A stretch of DNA of 64,000 bases from Paramecium sonneborni (taxonomy: Eukaryota; Ciliophora; Oligohymenophorea; Peniculida; Parameciidae). Every line of letters begins with the position of its first letter. Position 1 is the first letter of the stretch. Positions 24,198-36,423 of this stretch are shown here, piece by piece. The translations under genes were made by a program, and so were the position numbers. Location of the stretch: NCBI GenBank assembly GCA_905182985.1, contig CAJJDN010000183.1, positions 62,001-126,000 of the forward strand, written 5' to 3'. A model generated the notes under the pieces. That model made no database searches, had not been told where the DNA came from, and saw nothing but the letters and a program-made list of their open reading frames with translations.

Positions 24198-24198
24198 N

Positions 24199-25362
24199 TA
24201 TCATAAAATTATCTTAAAAGAGAAGTTTATCTTTAGATTTGTCAGTCCATTTATTCAATTAATATTATTAATAACTTTAAGGAGTATCAGTTAATAAGCA
24301 ATTACTACTAAATAAATTAGGATTTAAGTTGATAAATTAATCATTGATTAAACCTGATTCAGTTTATAGAATTGGAATTTAAGTTTATGTGTTAGATTAA
24401 TAGTTATTGATAATTGTACTCATTGGTTATGGACTAATTGATCTAGTGTTATTGATTTTAGTATTAAAAATTTAATTGGATAATAACCCATCTGTTTTTT
24501 TCTATATTTATAGTTAAGTTCATTTACTTATTGAAATCCAATTTACTTATTGGATTGTGTATTTATAATTTAGAATTATTTCTACTCCTTTTGTTCGATC
24601 ACTAAGCTTAAACTATTTAAAGATCAATACCAAGAGGTTTAGCAAATTGTAATATTTAATCATATCTAATTTGATTGAGAATCTCATTCAATGACAAATT
24701 TGAAACATAATCTGGAAAAGTTTAATCTAATTGTATATTTGGCATCATGTAACTAAAGTAAATATTGTTTAATTACTTCTCCAATCTTGTAGGAAGTACT
24801 TAATCTAAAGTAATAGTTTAAGTACTAAAGGTTTAATGTAAAGTTGATGTTAGAATGATCTATCAATATATGATGTAATTGTTATACATTAATATCAATT
24901 ATATAAGCAGTATATTTCAGACATTGACTAATTTCATTTAATTAGAAATAGTTTTCTTAACTTATGTGAAAATTGGGAGTATGTAAATTCATACAAACAA
25001 AAATAATTTATAAAAATCGTTATTAAAATATTAATTATTATACTATTCAAATTCAAAAAGCAATGGAACCAGAATTCGAAATAAACGAAGCTATTAAATT
25101 TCAAGTAAATAAAACTTAATAACTTTGGGAAAATGGAGTTGTATATGCATTTAGTTTATATATTAGATCACCACGATATTCACTAATCGAACACCTATTT
25201 AATATGTAGTTCAAACTTAGAATAATGAGAAGTAATAACATTCATTAATTAAAAGACTCTATCTAAATAGACAGTAAATCAAAGCAAATAATCCAATCTC
25301 AAAAACACATCAAGTCTCATATAATATTGAATTTTAACGAATACTCTCATAATTAATTATGC
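24199..25362. repeat. Direct repeat B, copy 2 (1164 bp)
   Basis: It starts right after the N at 24198. The minus-strand gene fragment at 24199-24748 is a truncated duplicate of the gene at 22032-23583; the plus-strand gene that starts at 25063 is complete only in this copy. Confidence 0.95.
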
Positions 25363-25980
25363 AAAAGAATGAAGATCAATTAATTGAAGAGGTAAAAGTA
25401 CTCAAAATACTCTTAGTTGTAATCTCTGCTTAAACGTATCACACCTTCATAAGTTATGTAAGAACAGAATGGATCTAAAATCATTTATACTACATATCAA
25501 TTTCTACTCATGAGAAAACCTTCCATTCTTAGAAATTATCCTTTTGCTCCAACTAATCAAGTACTTAAAAGAATGAAGAAACTAATTTATTCAATCAAAA
25601 AAGAAGTGCTTATTAATGTATAAATTTAAATTTTACAATTAGTCGAACTTAATTTAATTATAAACTCATTCAAACTAAAATTCAAGTTCATTTTAACAAA
25701 TTAAATTACAAAAACAAATATCTAAATAATCACGTAAAATGACATTCATTTTTGATGATTCAGAAAAAGAAGAATAACCTACTGCCTTCTATGCCAATTT
25801 ATGTAAATATCCAATCATTATCTATAAGTACCTAACAAATCAGCATTCAAACCCTACAAATCAGATTCTATCAATCCAAAATTTGAATCATTATCTACTC
25901 AAACTAAACCCTCACCCAAAATCGATTCAATTAAAACTGTCTATTTCAAACCCATCATAATATAAGGACTACTGTGTTGA
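25063..25980 (+). CDS. Unknown basic, Asn/Gln/Ser-rich protein, 267 aa
   Basis: Start MEPEFEINEAIKFQVNKTQQ at 25063. Four introns (26, 25, 37 and 26 nt) leave 804 nt, divisible by three, ending TGA 25978-25980. The 37-nt intron is longer than usual here, so the exact splice there is less sure. The protein is basic and polar, with a short acidic patch FIFDDSEKEEQPTAF, and shows no membrane helix or known motif. It is divergently transcribed from the Ser-Pro-rich gene with a 314-bp spacer once the repeat is collapsed. I do not recognise it. The first 300 bp also occur at 23898-24197 in the other repeat copy. Confidence 0.6.
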
Positions 25981-26012
25981 GATTCTCGTTATGATTAATT
26001 AATTAAATTGTT

Positions 26013-26720
26013 TCAATTATAAAAGAGTTATTTATCTATATCATTTAATCTCATATATTACCAATTCCTTTTATTTATTAAACTCATCCTAAATTCCTCT
26101 AATCTTATTAAACACCCAACAATTTTCCATTTATTTTCATTTATCTATAGATCAATTTTTATACTATTTAAATATTCTTCTAATTATCCAGATCCTTCTG
26201 ATTTCTAAAAATTCTATCTTCCATATTGTTCTGATTGACAGTACTTATTTTCAGTTTAATAAAGTATTGTTTAATAAGAAAATAAAGTTCTAGTGAACAT
26301 AACTTAGGTTTCAAGGAATAAAAAATAAGTACTTAAAACAATTGATTAAGTTTTAAATAATATCAAAATCTTAATTAAACACTTGCATTCAATTTAATTA
26401 CTCAACTCTTAGAAATTCTAATCAATTTCCAACACAAAAAAATTATGTTTTCTAAAATTATACTTAATTTGCTTAGATAATCTAATTTTTACTTTGAGGT
26501 GATAGATATCTAACAAATTCAAAAGTATTTGCTTCTTACACCAATCTGAAACTTCATTTAATCAAATATTTCAAAACTATTTTTACTTCATTCACATTTT
26601 CCTCTTCAACTATTACTTCAAATTCAATCTTCAATCTAACAATTGCTTTAAAATTTTATCTAAAGTATTAAGTTAAAATTCAAGTTATAATGGATAATCA
26701 ATTTTTAAAATAAACAAAAA
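26013..26720 (-). pseudogene. Degenerate minus-strand coding region
   Basis: Several protein-like stretches run on the minus strand in different frames without a convincing set of introns to join them: KIEFEVIVEEENVNEVKI near 26620, SFRLVQEANTFEFVRYLSPQ near 26530, and a frame open from about 26550 down to the stop at 26013-26015 that includes an ATG at 26300 (MFTRTLFSYQTILYQTENKY). The last part alone could be a 95-residue gene. I read the whole as a decayed gene, with lower confidence that the 288-nt end is still functional. No family is recognised. Confidence 0.35.
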
Positions 26721-27479
26721 ATTGAAATCGAATACAAATTATTGCATGCATGCTTCTAGATTAGATTAATTTAGTTCTCAATAGGCATAGTATGTTATTC
26801 GTTTTAATAGTATTTTCTAATGAGGTAACATTTCCCATCTAGTTTAAATAATTTATGAAGAGTTAATTAAATTTAACTTAAAATCCTAACAGATAACTTG
26901 TTTACTTAAATAAGAATAAATTTATTTAAAGACACTCTTAATTGAAATTTATAAAAAAATTATATTGCATTCAAGTTTAATTAATCATTAAATCTTAAAT
27001 TTTAACACATATTTATTTTTTTAAAATATTATCAGTAAATTTTTTTGAACTCTTTTAATAATATCTAACTACATGATTGTTTATTTATATTTAAAAGTAG
27101 ATACCTTATGGTGTACTTTATAAATGTATATTTATTAAAGATCTTTTAAGCCTTCTTTATATAAATTAAAGAAAATTTGAGATATAAAACTATGAGAAAT
27201 TTAAAATTAAAGTAATTGTAGAAATTCCAAAAAAGATTCATGGAATATTGAAATTTACCATATAAATTAAAAAATTTTTCATTTAATTTATTTGTTTTAT
27301 TACATCAAGAGATAATTTGAAAATATCTGCTTAATTTGATAGTTTTAATCAAGATAAAAAAATGTAATTTAAAATTTATTTATATAAATTATTTAATTTA
27401 AAATTCAGTTATTTATAAAAATTCATAATAATTAAATAAAATATAATTAGAGAATTTTAAATTACTTAATCAACTTGTT
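26721..27479. other. Gene-free AT-rich stretch
   Basis: No open frame of protein-like composition and no structured element were seen on either strand. Confidence 0.45.
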
Positions 27480-29069
27480 CGTTATTCAAACTTAATAGTT
27501 GAATTAAACATTGTTGAGGAAGTAGTACTAATGTAATGAAGAGTTGAATAGAAAGAAAGTTTTCAGATAAGAATGATAAAGAATGTTAGATATTTATACA
27601 ACTAATAAGTCTATCTAAAGGAGATGATACGATGATACTAAATGTTCATAATTTACAGCAAGTGATGATTCTTGTAAAGCTAATTAAATTTGGTCTACTC
27701 CTGTAGAATCTATTGCTAGAGTATAAATATTGAATGTTCAAATTATGGTCCAAATTGTAAAACTACCAATAGAGGTGTTAAAGTTAAGTAGAATGGAATG
27801 ATTACATTTAAAAATAATCTAGTATTTCAAATATAAAAAATTATGTTAAAGGGCAGGATAATGTAGAAGTATAACAACTTAATGTAATGCACTAAAGAAT
27901 CATGGATAAACAATATGTATGCATAAATACTCAATAAATGTGGATGGTTTAATGGTAATAGTTAAGGTGCTAGTAGAGATTATACTTGTATTGATTCTGA
28001 TGCTACAATTAAGATATGTATAACAAGTTGAGCAGAATGTGGGACTATTGGATAATGTATATCTTATAAATAATGAAGCTTCTAATATAATAGATATACC
28101 AAGGATAAATAAGAATTATGTTCCAGATGGAACCACTTGTATTGATAGAACAACATGTTCTTAATAAAACAAAACAGCTTGTGATAATTCTGGTATTGAT
28201 GGATAATGATAATGGAATTTATGTAGATTAGTAGAATGTACAAATAAAATTGCTAAAACTGATTAATAACGTTAACTCTATAAAGTTAAAATATTATATG
28301 TACTACTGAGGTTTTAAATGTGTTGCCTCATAAAAATGTACTTTCTATTAAACTTAAGCAGTATGTACAACAGGAGAAGATCAAATATCATGTATTTATA
28401 CCTTCCCTATTGGTTACACTACTGGAAATTAATTTTGTAGAAGATCCAAAGAATGTACAGATATTTAAGGAACACTAATATTGCTTGAATAGGATAAATT
28501 ATAAAAATTATGTTTCTTATGGAATTACTTGTATTAGATAAGATGCATGTTCCAATTATAAAAATAAAATGTGTTGTTAAGTAGGAAATTTAGATGGTCA
28601 ATGTACATTCACACCTATACCAACAATTTCAGATTGAAGATGCCAATCATAATTAAGATGCATGCAAAAGTAAACCGAAAATATGTAAATGGACTACTAA
28701 AACTAATGCAACTACAATAATAATTACGCTTCAGGCACTATTTCTAATCCACTACCTAATTTTGATGGTACTAAAAGTACTATTTGCGTTGTAGTCAATA
28801 ATCTTTGTGTACTTGGCAATCTAGTCACACTTTCATAAGATACTTGCTATAGATCTTGAGCTAATAAACATTCATTTGGAACGAAGATTCTGTAAAATTT
28901 ACCCTACACTTTTTGAATCCTGATTTTAATCATTTTAGGAATATTTGCTTATTTATTTTATTAAGATATCCAAAAGAAGTTATTTTTAAAAATTTTGACA
29001 TTTGTTTTTATGTTATCTATAATCCATTAGTTAAAAGCAAAAGATAATATTATCTTATCTCAAAATTGA
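27480..29069 (+). pseudogene. Decayed cysteine-rich surface-antigen-like gene
   Basis: Short plus-strand stretches rich in evenly spaced Cys, Thr, Asn and Gly follow one another with frame changes and several TGA stops. Examples are KCGWFNGNSQGASRDYTCID, GTTCIDRTTCSQQNKTACDN, ICITS-stop-AECGTIGQC, and QDACSNYKNKMCCQ-like remnants near 28540. Near 28910-28960 a hydrophobic run LILIILGIFAYLF sits where a GPI-anchor signal would be. This layout matches the secreted, GPI-anchored, cysteine-periodic surface proteins (immobilisation antigens and relatives) known in Paramecium. The number of stops and frameshifts (at least five) is too high for sequencing error in otherwise clean DNA. The 5' end is unclear. 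Confidence 0.6.
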
Positions 29070-29442
29070 AAAATATATTAGATCATATTGACAACTTTTT
29101 AATGGATCTCAAAAGTAATTATTCTATAACATAAAAATTATATTACCATAAATAAATTAAACTTAATGATCTTTATTGTTTTTTTTCCCTTCATTGTATT
29201 CTATTAACTCTGATATCACAATATATGATGTTCTAAGGTTTATTACTTTTTTAGATGTTCAACAATACATTAAATAAAATATAATTAAGAAATTTTTTGA
29301 AATATTTTCAAATATTAATAAGAGATATGATTCATATTCATAATGATATTGATTGATATAATACATACATATTTAAAAAAAAATAAAAAAAATGTGAAAT
29401 AGATAAATAAAATGGTTTTATTATACTAATGAAATTGATAAA
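29070..29442. other. AT-rich spacer
   Basis: It separates the pseudogene from the 3' end of the citrate synthase gene. Nothing is recognised in it. Confidence 0.45.
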
Positions 29443-30962
29443 TCATTTTTTAACAGAAACGTTTCTTCTTGTTGAAAAGGAAGTTGATGGTGCATGAATA
29501 TAAGAGTCTGTTTATTTTCTTTATTCAATAGGGACATATTCTCTAAGTTTGTATCCTTGATAATTTTATCTAGGTCTAACAATTTTATTTTCAGGATCAT
29601 CAAGGAATTCACACCAATGAGCTAACCAACCAGAGATTCTTGGGATAGCAAATAATAAAGGAAACATATCAGTAGGGAATCCGAGAGCCTAGAGATAAAT
29701 ATGATAGATTTACTTTATAAATGATTCCAGTATAGAAGTCAACATTAGGATAGAGTGATCTATCTTTAAAGTATTTATCATTTAATGCAATGTTTTCTAA
29801 TTCTAAAGCGATTTCAATTAAGGGATCTTTGCCTACAAGATCAAAGACTTAATAAGCTAATTATTTAACAATTTTAGCTCTGGGATCATAAGATTTATAG
29901 ACTCTATGTCCAAACCCAAAGAGAAGTGCTTTTTTATTTTTAACATTTTCAATAAATGATGGAATATTTTATTTGGATCCAATTTTTTCAAGCATTCTCA
30001 AGACAGCTTCATTAGCTCCACCATGTTTAGGACCATAAAGTGCAGCAGCAGCACCAGCAATAGCAGTGTAGATATCAACACCACTAGATGTGAGATGTCT
30101 AACAGCAGATGTAGAACAATTCAATTCATGTTCAGCATGTAAAATGAAAAGAATATCTAAGACCTTTGCTATAGTAGGATGTGGAGCATAATTAGTTTCA
30201 TTTAATCTATCCATCATATAAAGGAAGTTCTCAACGTATCCTAATTATTAATGGGGTTAATTGGGTTATCTACCAATCCTATTTCTATATGCAAGTGCAG
30301 TAATTGTAGTTATAGATCCAATCATTCTATGTATTTATTTATTTCTTGATTTTTAGTCCTAAACAAAATAATTATTTATAGCTACTGCATAAATATTTTA
30401 TCCTGATAAGGCTGGGTTAGCTTCTGGATGGAGAGTACTCACTGCTGAAAGTGCACTAATAACCATTCCCATCGGATGTGCATCATATCTAAATTAAGAA
30501 AGTAATCCATAAAGATCTTAATGAACAAATGTATGTGTCTAGATTCTTAAATTAAATAATAAATTATTCAATACTTTTTACACCATTTATCATATTGCAA
30601 TTAAGTTGGTAATTCCCCATAGATCAGTAAAAAGGCTACTTCTAAATATGTACTCTTCTCTGCCAATTACTCTATTGGATAACCTCGATATTCAAGAATG
30701 CCATTGTCACCATCAATAAAACTGATTTTAGATGTCTTGCTCATTAATGCCAAATATATACGCAATTCACTGTATTCATATAACCAGGATCATAGGAACG
30801 AATCAATGAACCATTATTATCTTTTATCTTTTCTAAATCACTTGCCTTAATAAAATTATTAGAAATTGGAATCTCGTATTTCTTCCCTGATCTTGAATCC
30901 TCAATTGTCAATGTTGACTTCGTTCCATTGAATTGCTATCCTAATTATTGAATTCTTATCAT
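29443..30962 (-). CDS. Citrate synthase, about 470 aa
   Basis: Citrate synthase joins acetyl-CoA and oxaloacetate to citrate, the entry step of the TCA or glyoxylate cycle. Family blocks occur in order: [72 protein letters not shown] (catalytic His), [11 protein letters not shown] (substrate-binding His), [15 protein letters not shown] (His and the Arg that hold citrate), [20 protein letters not shown]. Catalytic residues are intact. [11 protein letters not shown] and the IDGDNGIL start resemble the bacterial/peroxisomal type rather than the animal mitochondrial type. There is no C-terminal SKL; the N-terminus MIRIQQLGQQFNGTKS is not decisive for import. Introns of 26, 29, 27 and 25 nt leave 1413 nt, divisible by three; the 27-nt one (30359-30385) is stopless and could be retained. 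In Tetrahymena the mitochondrial enzyme also forms the 14-nm filament. Confidence 0.93.
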
Positions 30963-31149
30963 ATTTAATGATACTCTCACTATCAAACCCTTTCTTCTTA
31001 TTATTTAATCACTGACGCATTATTACTATAATTATCATCATATACTCTCTCTTTATTTATTTTTTATATAATTCAATATAATTCAATATAATTCAATGTT
31101 TATTTTTTATTATGTTACTCTCTATTTATATTTAATTTTTAACAGATTC

Positions 31150-32335
31150 ATGAATATTCGTAAACCTCCTAGAGAAGGACTTAAATCTATTGACAACAAG
31201 GAAAACATTCCCAATAATTCATCAAAACCACCTCCCTCCAGATTAAACAATTACAGACTCAATAATCTTACTACCTACTTTAAAATTAGAACTCCTAGTA
31301 GAGGTAGAGAATTACCTAAATTTGAGGACAACTTCATAACCAAAAATTCAAATAATGAATAACGTTAATTAAGCACCAAAGAAAGCCAATAATATAATAC
31401 ATTGAATCATAATACTAATCAATAATACTAATAATTAAGATTATCATCTAAAATTCAAAGAAAAAGAATACAAGGTAATCTTAGTGCTAAAGATTCTACC
31501 AATCATCATGATACTCTATCTAAATAAATACCATCTACTTGTGATGATAAAATCTATTCTATTGGACCTATTATTGGAAAAGGTAGCTATGCTATTGTCA
31601 AAATGGGAACTGATCGTCATGGTAATAAAGTTGCCATCAAAATGTATGATAAAGCATTACTCAAAGGTGAAAGGTTTAATAATCTAATCAAAGAAATCAA
31701 CACATTAAGAATTCTATCTCATGATCAAATTGCCAAATTACATGATGTCTATCATTATACTTCTTATATCAATCTAGTCATAGAATATTGTGGCACTGAA
31801 TCTTTGTATCAATTGCTTAAATCAACTACTACAAGAACCTTACCCAAAGAATTTGCATTTCATATTATTCATTAATTACTTAAAATTTTACATTACATCC
31901 ATGATAGAAATGTTTGCCATAGAGATATTAAATTAGAAAATATCCTTATACAAAATAAAAGAATCAAACTTATAGATTTTGGTTTCAGTACTTTTACTAA
32001 TCAACCAATCACTTGTCATTGTGGTACACCTAGTTATATGGCACCAGAAGTTGTTTCAAAACTCAAATATGATGGAAGAGGAGCAGACATCTGGGCAACA
32101 GGAGTATTATTAGTTGCTCTCTTATAAGGTAGTTTTCCTTTCAAAGGAGAAAATGAAAGAGAGCTATTTAAGAAAATAAGAAATAATGAATCCAATATAA
32201 CTAATTAAGATCGTGATGTCCATAAAATATTATCTCGTATTTTTGTGGTTGACCCATATCAAAGGGCTACAGCAAAAGAAGTATTTTATATTGATCTAAC
32301 CTTAGTTATTGTAATTAGATATCTTTAAAAGTTGA
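31150..32335 (+). CDS. CAMK/CAMKL-type Ser/Thr protein kinase, 386 aa
   Basis: The chosen ATG (31150) gives MNIRKPPREGLKSIDNKENI; an upstream in-frame ATG at 31096 would add a hydrophobic stretch that looks like leader DNA ending in an intron-like ..TTTTTAACAG. A basic, Asn/Ser-rich N-terminal arm of about 130 residues precedes the kinase: IGKGSYAIVKMG (glycine loop), VAIKMYDK (catalytic Lys), CHRDIKLENILI (catalytic loop), IDFGFSTF (DFG), CGTPSYMAPEVV (activation segment). ADIWATGVLLVALLQGSFPF and VDPYQRATAKELLQLDIF end the domain, the last after a 25-nt intron. Spliced length is 1161 nt, divisible by three; stop TGA 32333-32335. All catalytic residues are present. DIKLEN and APEVVSK are typical of AMPK/MARK relatives; no UBA or KA1 domain follows. 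The next gene ends only 25 bp away on the other strand. Confidence 0.88.
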
Positions 32336-32360
32336 ATTCAATATTTTTTAATATAAATCA

Positions 32361-32896
32361 TCATTCTTAGTATACAAACTTCTTCCCGTATTTATTAAAA
32401 AACTACTCTTCTTTATCCTATTCATATAGATTCATATAGAAATCCTGAAAGTAAAAATCATGGTTTTTAATTTTGGTAGCAGGATTCCTGTACTACAAAT
32501 CATAATTTCTGCTTGGAGCCAAATACTTATTCTTATAATCTTTGAGTTAATCCATATACTCTAAAAAACAATAAAAATTAAAGTTCTTACTTGGATCCAT
32601 TTAGAATTCAAGTCGACCATCTCTTACTGGATCAAATACCTTTCTGAAATTGTATATACCATTCTCAGATGATAAGATTTATGGTTATAATGGATACAAA
32701 GGTTACTTCAATCCCAACTCTTAATACTTGAGTTTTATTCTATGCTGAATTTCCTCATTAAACTAATTTGAAATTGGTAAATCTAAAGAATCAATTAAAT
32801 AATCTTACTATTATTCTAATTCAAGGTAGCAGGTGAATATCCTCGAAGGATTTAAGTTTGATTTTGAACTTAATGTTAATTTTATTATTATTTCAT
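32361..32896 (-). CDS. Unknown small protein, about 159-169 aa
   Basis: Start MKQQQNQHQVQNQTQILRGY at 32896. A 26-nt intron (GTAAGATT...TTAG) is needed to join the first exon. A second intron-like segment of 30 nt at 32561-32590 is a multiple of three with no in-frame TGA, so the two possible products are 159 and 169 residues. The body contains GIYNFRKVFDPVRDGRLEF and many Tyr/Asp/Lys (KYLAPSRNYDLQYRNP). No membrane helix or known domain. It looks like a short filament-associated or ciliary protein but I cannot name it. Stop at the complement of 32361-32363, 25 bp from the end of the convergent kinase gene. Confidence 0.65.
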
Positions 32897-32958
32897 TAAC
32901 TGTAGTGTTTTTATTTATTTAACAAATATTTTAATAAAATTAAAGTATATAAAGACAA

Positions 32959-33981
32959 TCAAGAAAGATCTCTTGCATTGTATTTTTTGAGAGATGGAAA
33001 ATAAATATTAATAATTTTGTTATCTTTAGGATTTGAATTATTTACTCTAAGATACTTTGGAGATGCTATCTTGGTTTATATGTTCTTTTATCTTTATTTC
33101 TTTATTAAGTTTAATAAATTATTCTACTTTGAATTGGATTTCTCACGATAATTTTAGATACCTTCATTTTTATCACATCTAGTTTCTAAGGATTCAACTA
33201 ATTGAACAGAATCTGTAAAAATTAATTTATTTTTTGGTGCTTGAATTTATGAATCGATTCCATATAATCTAAAACAATCTTTTAAGAATCTATTCCTAGG
33301 AGTGATCTAATTAGATGATATAAGTTTCTCTTGAACATAGGAATTATTAAAATTACTTTATCCACAATTAATATCTTAAAAATGTCTATCGAATGATTTC
33401 ATACTTTCATCTTTTCTATTTGATGCTTACCTACTTAAACGATTAATTTTTGATTGTTAACTTGTTCGAAGATCTAACAATAATTGTTATTATAACTAAT
33501 TCATGAAAGAGCCACGTTTACTCTTTGGAGGTGAAAATTATTTATTAGGAATCAATAAATTTAGAGTCTCTTAAAATTTTTATTTTATTTACTCTCTTGA
33601 CATCTATATATGAGTATTGTGATCTAACATCAAATTACGATATTTTCTCCATTTTCTCGATGGATTTTATGTGTAAGCTCTTGCTGTGTAGTTTTGTAAA
33701 TATTCTTGAATATCTCTCCTCTTAAAATAAATTGGATTCTGTATTCTATGATTATTGGGACGATCCTCTTTCAATCTTTTATTTATTGATCTCCCTGAAT
33801 TGTAATCTCTAAACCAAAAACTTTTTGAAAGAGACTACGATATTACTACTCTCCCAAGAGAATCTTTCTTTCTTGGTTTTATTTCATTTGCCAGTTAGAA
33901 GAGTTTCTTTTTTTAAAAGTAGTTTAAGGGAGCCTAAAAATTTAAAAATGAATGTCCTTGTATCGCATTTAATTTATACAT
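32959..33981 (-). CDS. Unknown basic intronless protein, 340 aa
   Basis: One uninterrupted frame of 1023 nt in the ciliate code, from ATG 33981-33979 (MYKLNAIQGHSFLNFQAPLN) to the stop at 32959-32961. The protein is very basic (many RR, KR and RN pairs, such as NKRLKEDRPNNHRIQNPIYF) with Ser/Gln-rich stretches and no hydrophobic segment. No family is recognised. The charge and composition would suit a nucleic-acid- or microtubule-binding protein, which is inference only. It lies 62 bp upstream of the start of the next minus-strand gene. Confidence 0.7.
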
Positions 33982-34559
33982 ATAATAAATTATTTCAATA
34001 ATTTATCACTTACAACTTTTAGTTATCAATTTTTCAAAAGTGCTAAAACTGAATGATAAAAACATTTCAATTAAATTTTATAATAATATTTCATTATAAC
34101 AACTATTTATGAACATTAATAATAAAAAAAATTGAAAGAGATTTTAGCAAATTTATTACCATCACCTTCATTCATTCTTATAAATAATTCATATCTTTCA
34201 ATTGAATATTAAAGAATCCCTTGAGTTGAATATCAGCATCCACTTAGTAATTTATTTGATTGATAAATGAAAACAGAGCTACCTTATGAAGATTTATGCC
34301 TTTTATGACATAAGGCTAACTCAATTGTTTATTTTTAAATATATTTTTAAGATTTTAAATTTGAAAAGTAGGCATCGAGTTTAAAAAAATTAAGAACTTA
34401 ATTTTACAAAAAGATCTCATATATGAAGTGAGTAAAATAAAAAATCTCTTTTGAAAAGAATAATTATTTTTGTTAATCAGAATCAGTCATTATTATTGAT
34501 TTAAATTAGTTGTTATTAGTTAAATTAATTTTAAATATCCTTCAATCTTCTATTTAACT
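33982..34559. other. Spacer with a hairpin
   Basis: No gene is seen. At about 34281-34324 CCTTATG and CATAAGG form a 7-bp stem with a 20-nt loop, inside a wider inverted repeat CAATTGA/TCAATTG. No H/ACA or C/D box is present, so I do not call an RNA gene. Confidence 0.4.
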
Positions 34560-34930
34560 TTTGAAATTTAATTAATTAAAAATTTGTTCTACAAAAAATA
34601 AAATTGAATATGTATAAAAGGATTCAATTAAAAATTTAATTAGAGAGAAAGAATATTTAAACTTATTAAAGATATTAAATGTACAATAAAGAAAAATTAC
34701 TAGACATAAGCATAATTCTGATAAAATTGGATATCTCCTTCAATTTTAAGAGAAATATTAAAATAAAAAACAGATTCTTTTGACAATAAGAAAGACTTTT
34801 CACTTAATTAGGAAAGAAAGCCGAAAATTATTCTTAGAATAAAGTTTGAGAATATGAAAAATGTGTAGGAAAATTAATAGATTTATAATCGAGCTAAAAT
34901 TGAAGAATGATTGAATAGATTTAATACTGT
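34560..34930 (+). pseudogene. Remnant of a charged coiled-coil gene
   Basis: A plus-strand frame free of TGA from about 34590 to 34855 encodes a helical, charged stretch (KDSIKNLIREKEYLNLLKIL, ITRHKHNSDKIGYLLQFQEK). It has no ATG at its start and shifts frame before KFENMKNVQENQQIYNRAKI. No intron joins the parts. It is most likely a gene relic; function unknown. Confidence 0.3.
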
Positions 34931-34983
34931 ATTTAATTAAATATAGAGGTAGTTGTGTGATTAGATATAATTAATGATTTACT

Positions 34984-36423
34984 TCAAATTTTTTATTAAC
35001 TTTACTCGTTTCTAAATATCTAGCTTATAGATTAATTGAAGACAAATTAAGTACTACATCGGTATTTTAACATATAAGATGTATTAGAAATGCTTCTTTT
35101 ATGAGTACTATTATTCTTAGTTTAACTTTGAGTATTTTATGTAAATGATTCTTAACTTGGTAAACTCTTTTTAATTGATTATGTATCATATTAAAAAGTA
35201 CTTTATGAAGATTTCTACCTCATCATGATTTTTTTTTGTATAGAATAGGTGGCTGTAGAAAATCTAGATTTATTGTCATGTACATTCTTATAACACTTTA
35301 AACATAATTTAATTTTTTAGTAAGTGAATGCTGAATTCGATTTTAAACCTTAATAATGGTTAAAGTCCAAACTTGGATAAATAAATCTAAGAATCTTCGG
35401 AACCAAACAATTTTTATCCATTTCTATAATTGGAGGATCTTGTCTATATTTAATTTCATGATGTCTATCCCAACTTTCTATAATTTCTCTAATAGTTATC
35501 TAAAGAGTGATATAAATGCATCATATTTACTTCCTCAAATAAATTTACATTCTAAATTACTTTACAACCAACACATCTTTGATTTGTATATTCAACTATG
35601 TTTGGACCTTTAGGTAAAGGTACTTTTAAAGTTAATCTCACATTACTACTACTATTACTCTTTTATGTAGTTGTTCTAACTTTAGAGCAGAATAATAAAT
35701 ATATTAAACCATCTTCACCTTATCTAAAGTATAATTCCATTAAAGATATCTTAATCTTCTCAAATGTCACATTATTAATATGTTAACAGATTTCTTAGCA
35801 AATTAATTCTAATGATTAAGCAAGGACATTTGAATTTAATCTATAAAATTGCATAAATATATATATATATACGTAGTACTTATTGTTGGACCTCCATCAG
35901 TTTCAAATGTTGTGATTCTTTAATTGGGATTTAAAGAATTGTTTTATATTTTGTTTATATTATAGATTTACTCGAAAATGCAACTATTCTTTTACCAAAC
36001 ACATTTTATTGTACTGTTACATTCTCTTTTAGGATATATGAATCCCTATAATATACCCTCATCTAAATAGTCTAATTTCTCAATAAAATGACCAACTTCC
36101 ATTTTATTCATATAATTAAATTTAAGCTTATCATTTTCTTCAAAAACCCACACTGCTTCTGTTTTATTTGTTTTATCTGAATTAAATAACTATTTCAAAT
36201 AATCAGGATCTAATTTCTCTTTACTCTTTCTATAAATTACTCCCTCCTTACTGAAATACCAAAATTTCACCTATCCTGCTTTTATTTAGAGAGTATAAGG
36301 AATATTAATTTTTGGTGCTTTCTATTAATTATATCTACTTACTTTTGAGATTGGATCTTTTAACCATAAGAAATGAAGTAAATCATAAACAAACCCATCT
36401 GTTTCTGAAAATTTTAACTGCAT
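34984..36423 (-). CDS. Unknown conserved-looking protein with CxxC pairs, about 451-458 aa
   Basis: Start MQLKFSETDGFVYDLLHFLW at 36423. Two introns (32 nt, GTATATAT...TATAG, and 31 nt, GTAAATATG...TTTAG) restore the frame and leave 1377 nt, divisible by three; a third, 21-nt, intron-like segment (GTAAGTAG...AATAG) early in the gene is a multiple of three and stopless. The protein has mixed alpha/beta character: YTLQIKAGQVKFWYFSKEG, EVGHFIEKLDYLDEGILQGF, LMELYFRQGEDGLIYLLFCS, VRLTLKVPLPKGPNIVEY. CVGC at about residue 310 and CLKC near 390 could bind a metal together. The tail is Ser/Gln/Thr-rich. I do not recognise the family. Stop at the complement of 34984-34986. Confidence 0.75.

Noticed and set aside
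34199..34329. Nested inverted repeats (CCTTATG/CATAAGG, CAATTGA/TCAATTG) as a possible snoRNA
   Set aside because: No H, ACA, C or D boxes occur at the needed positions on either strand.
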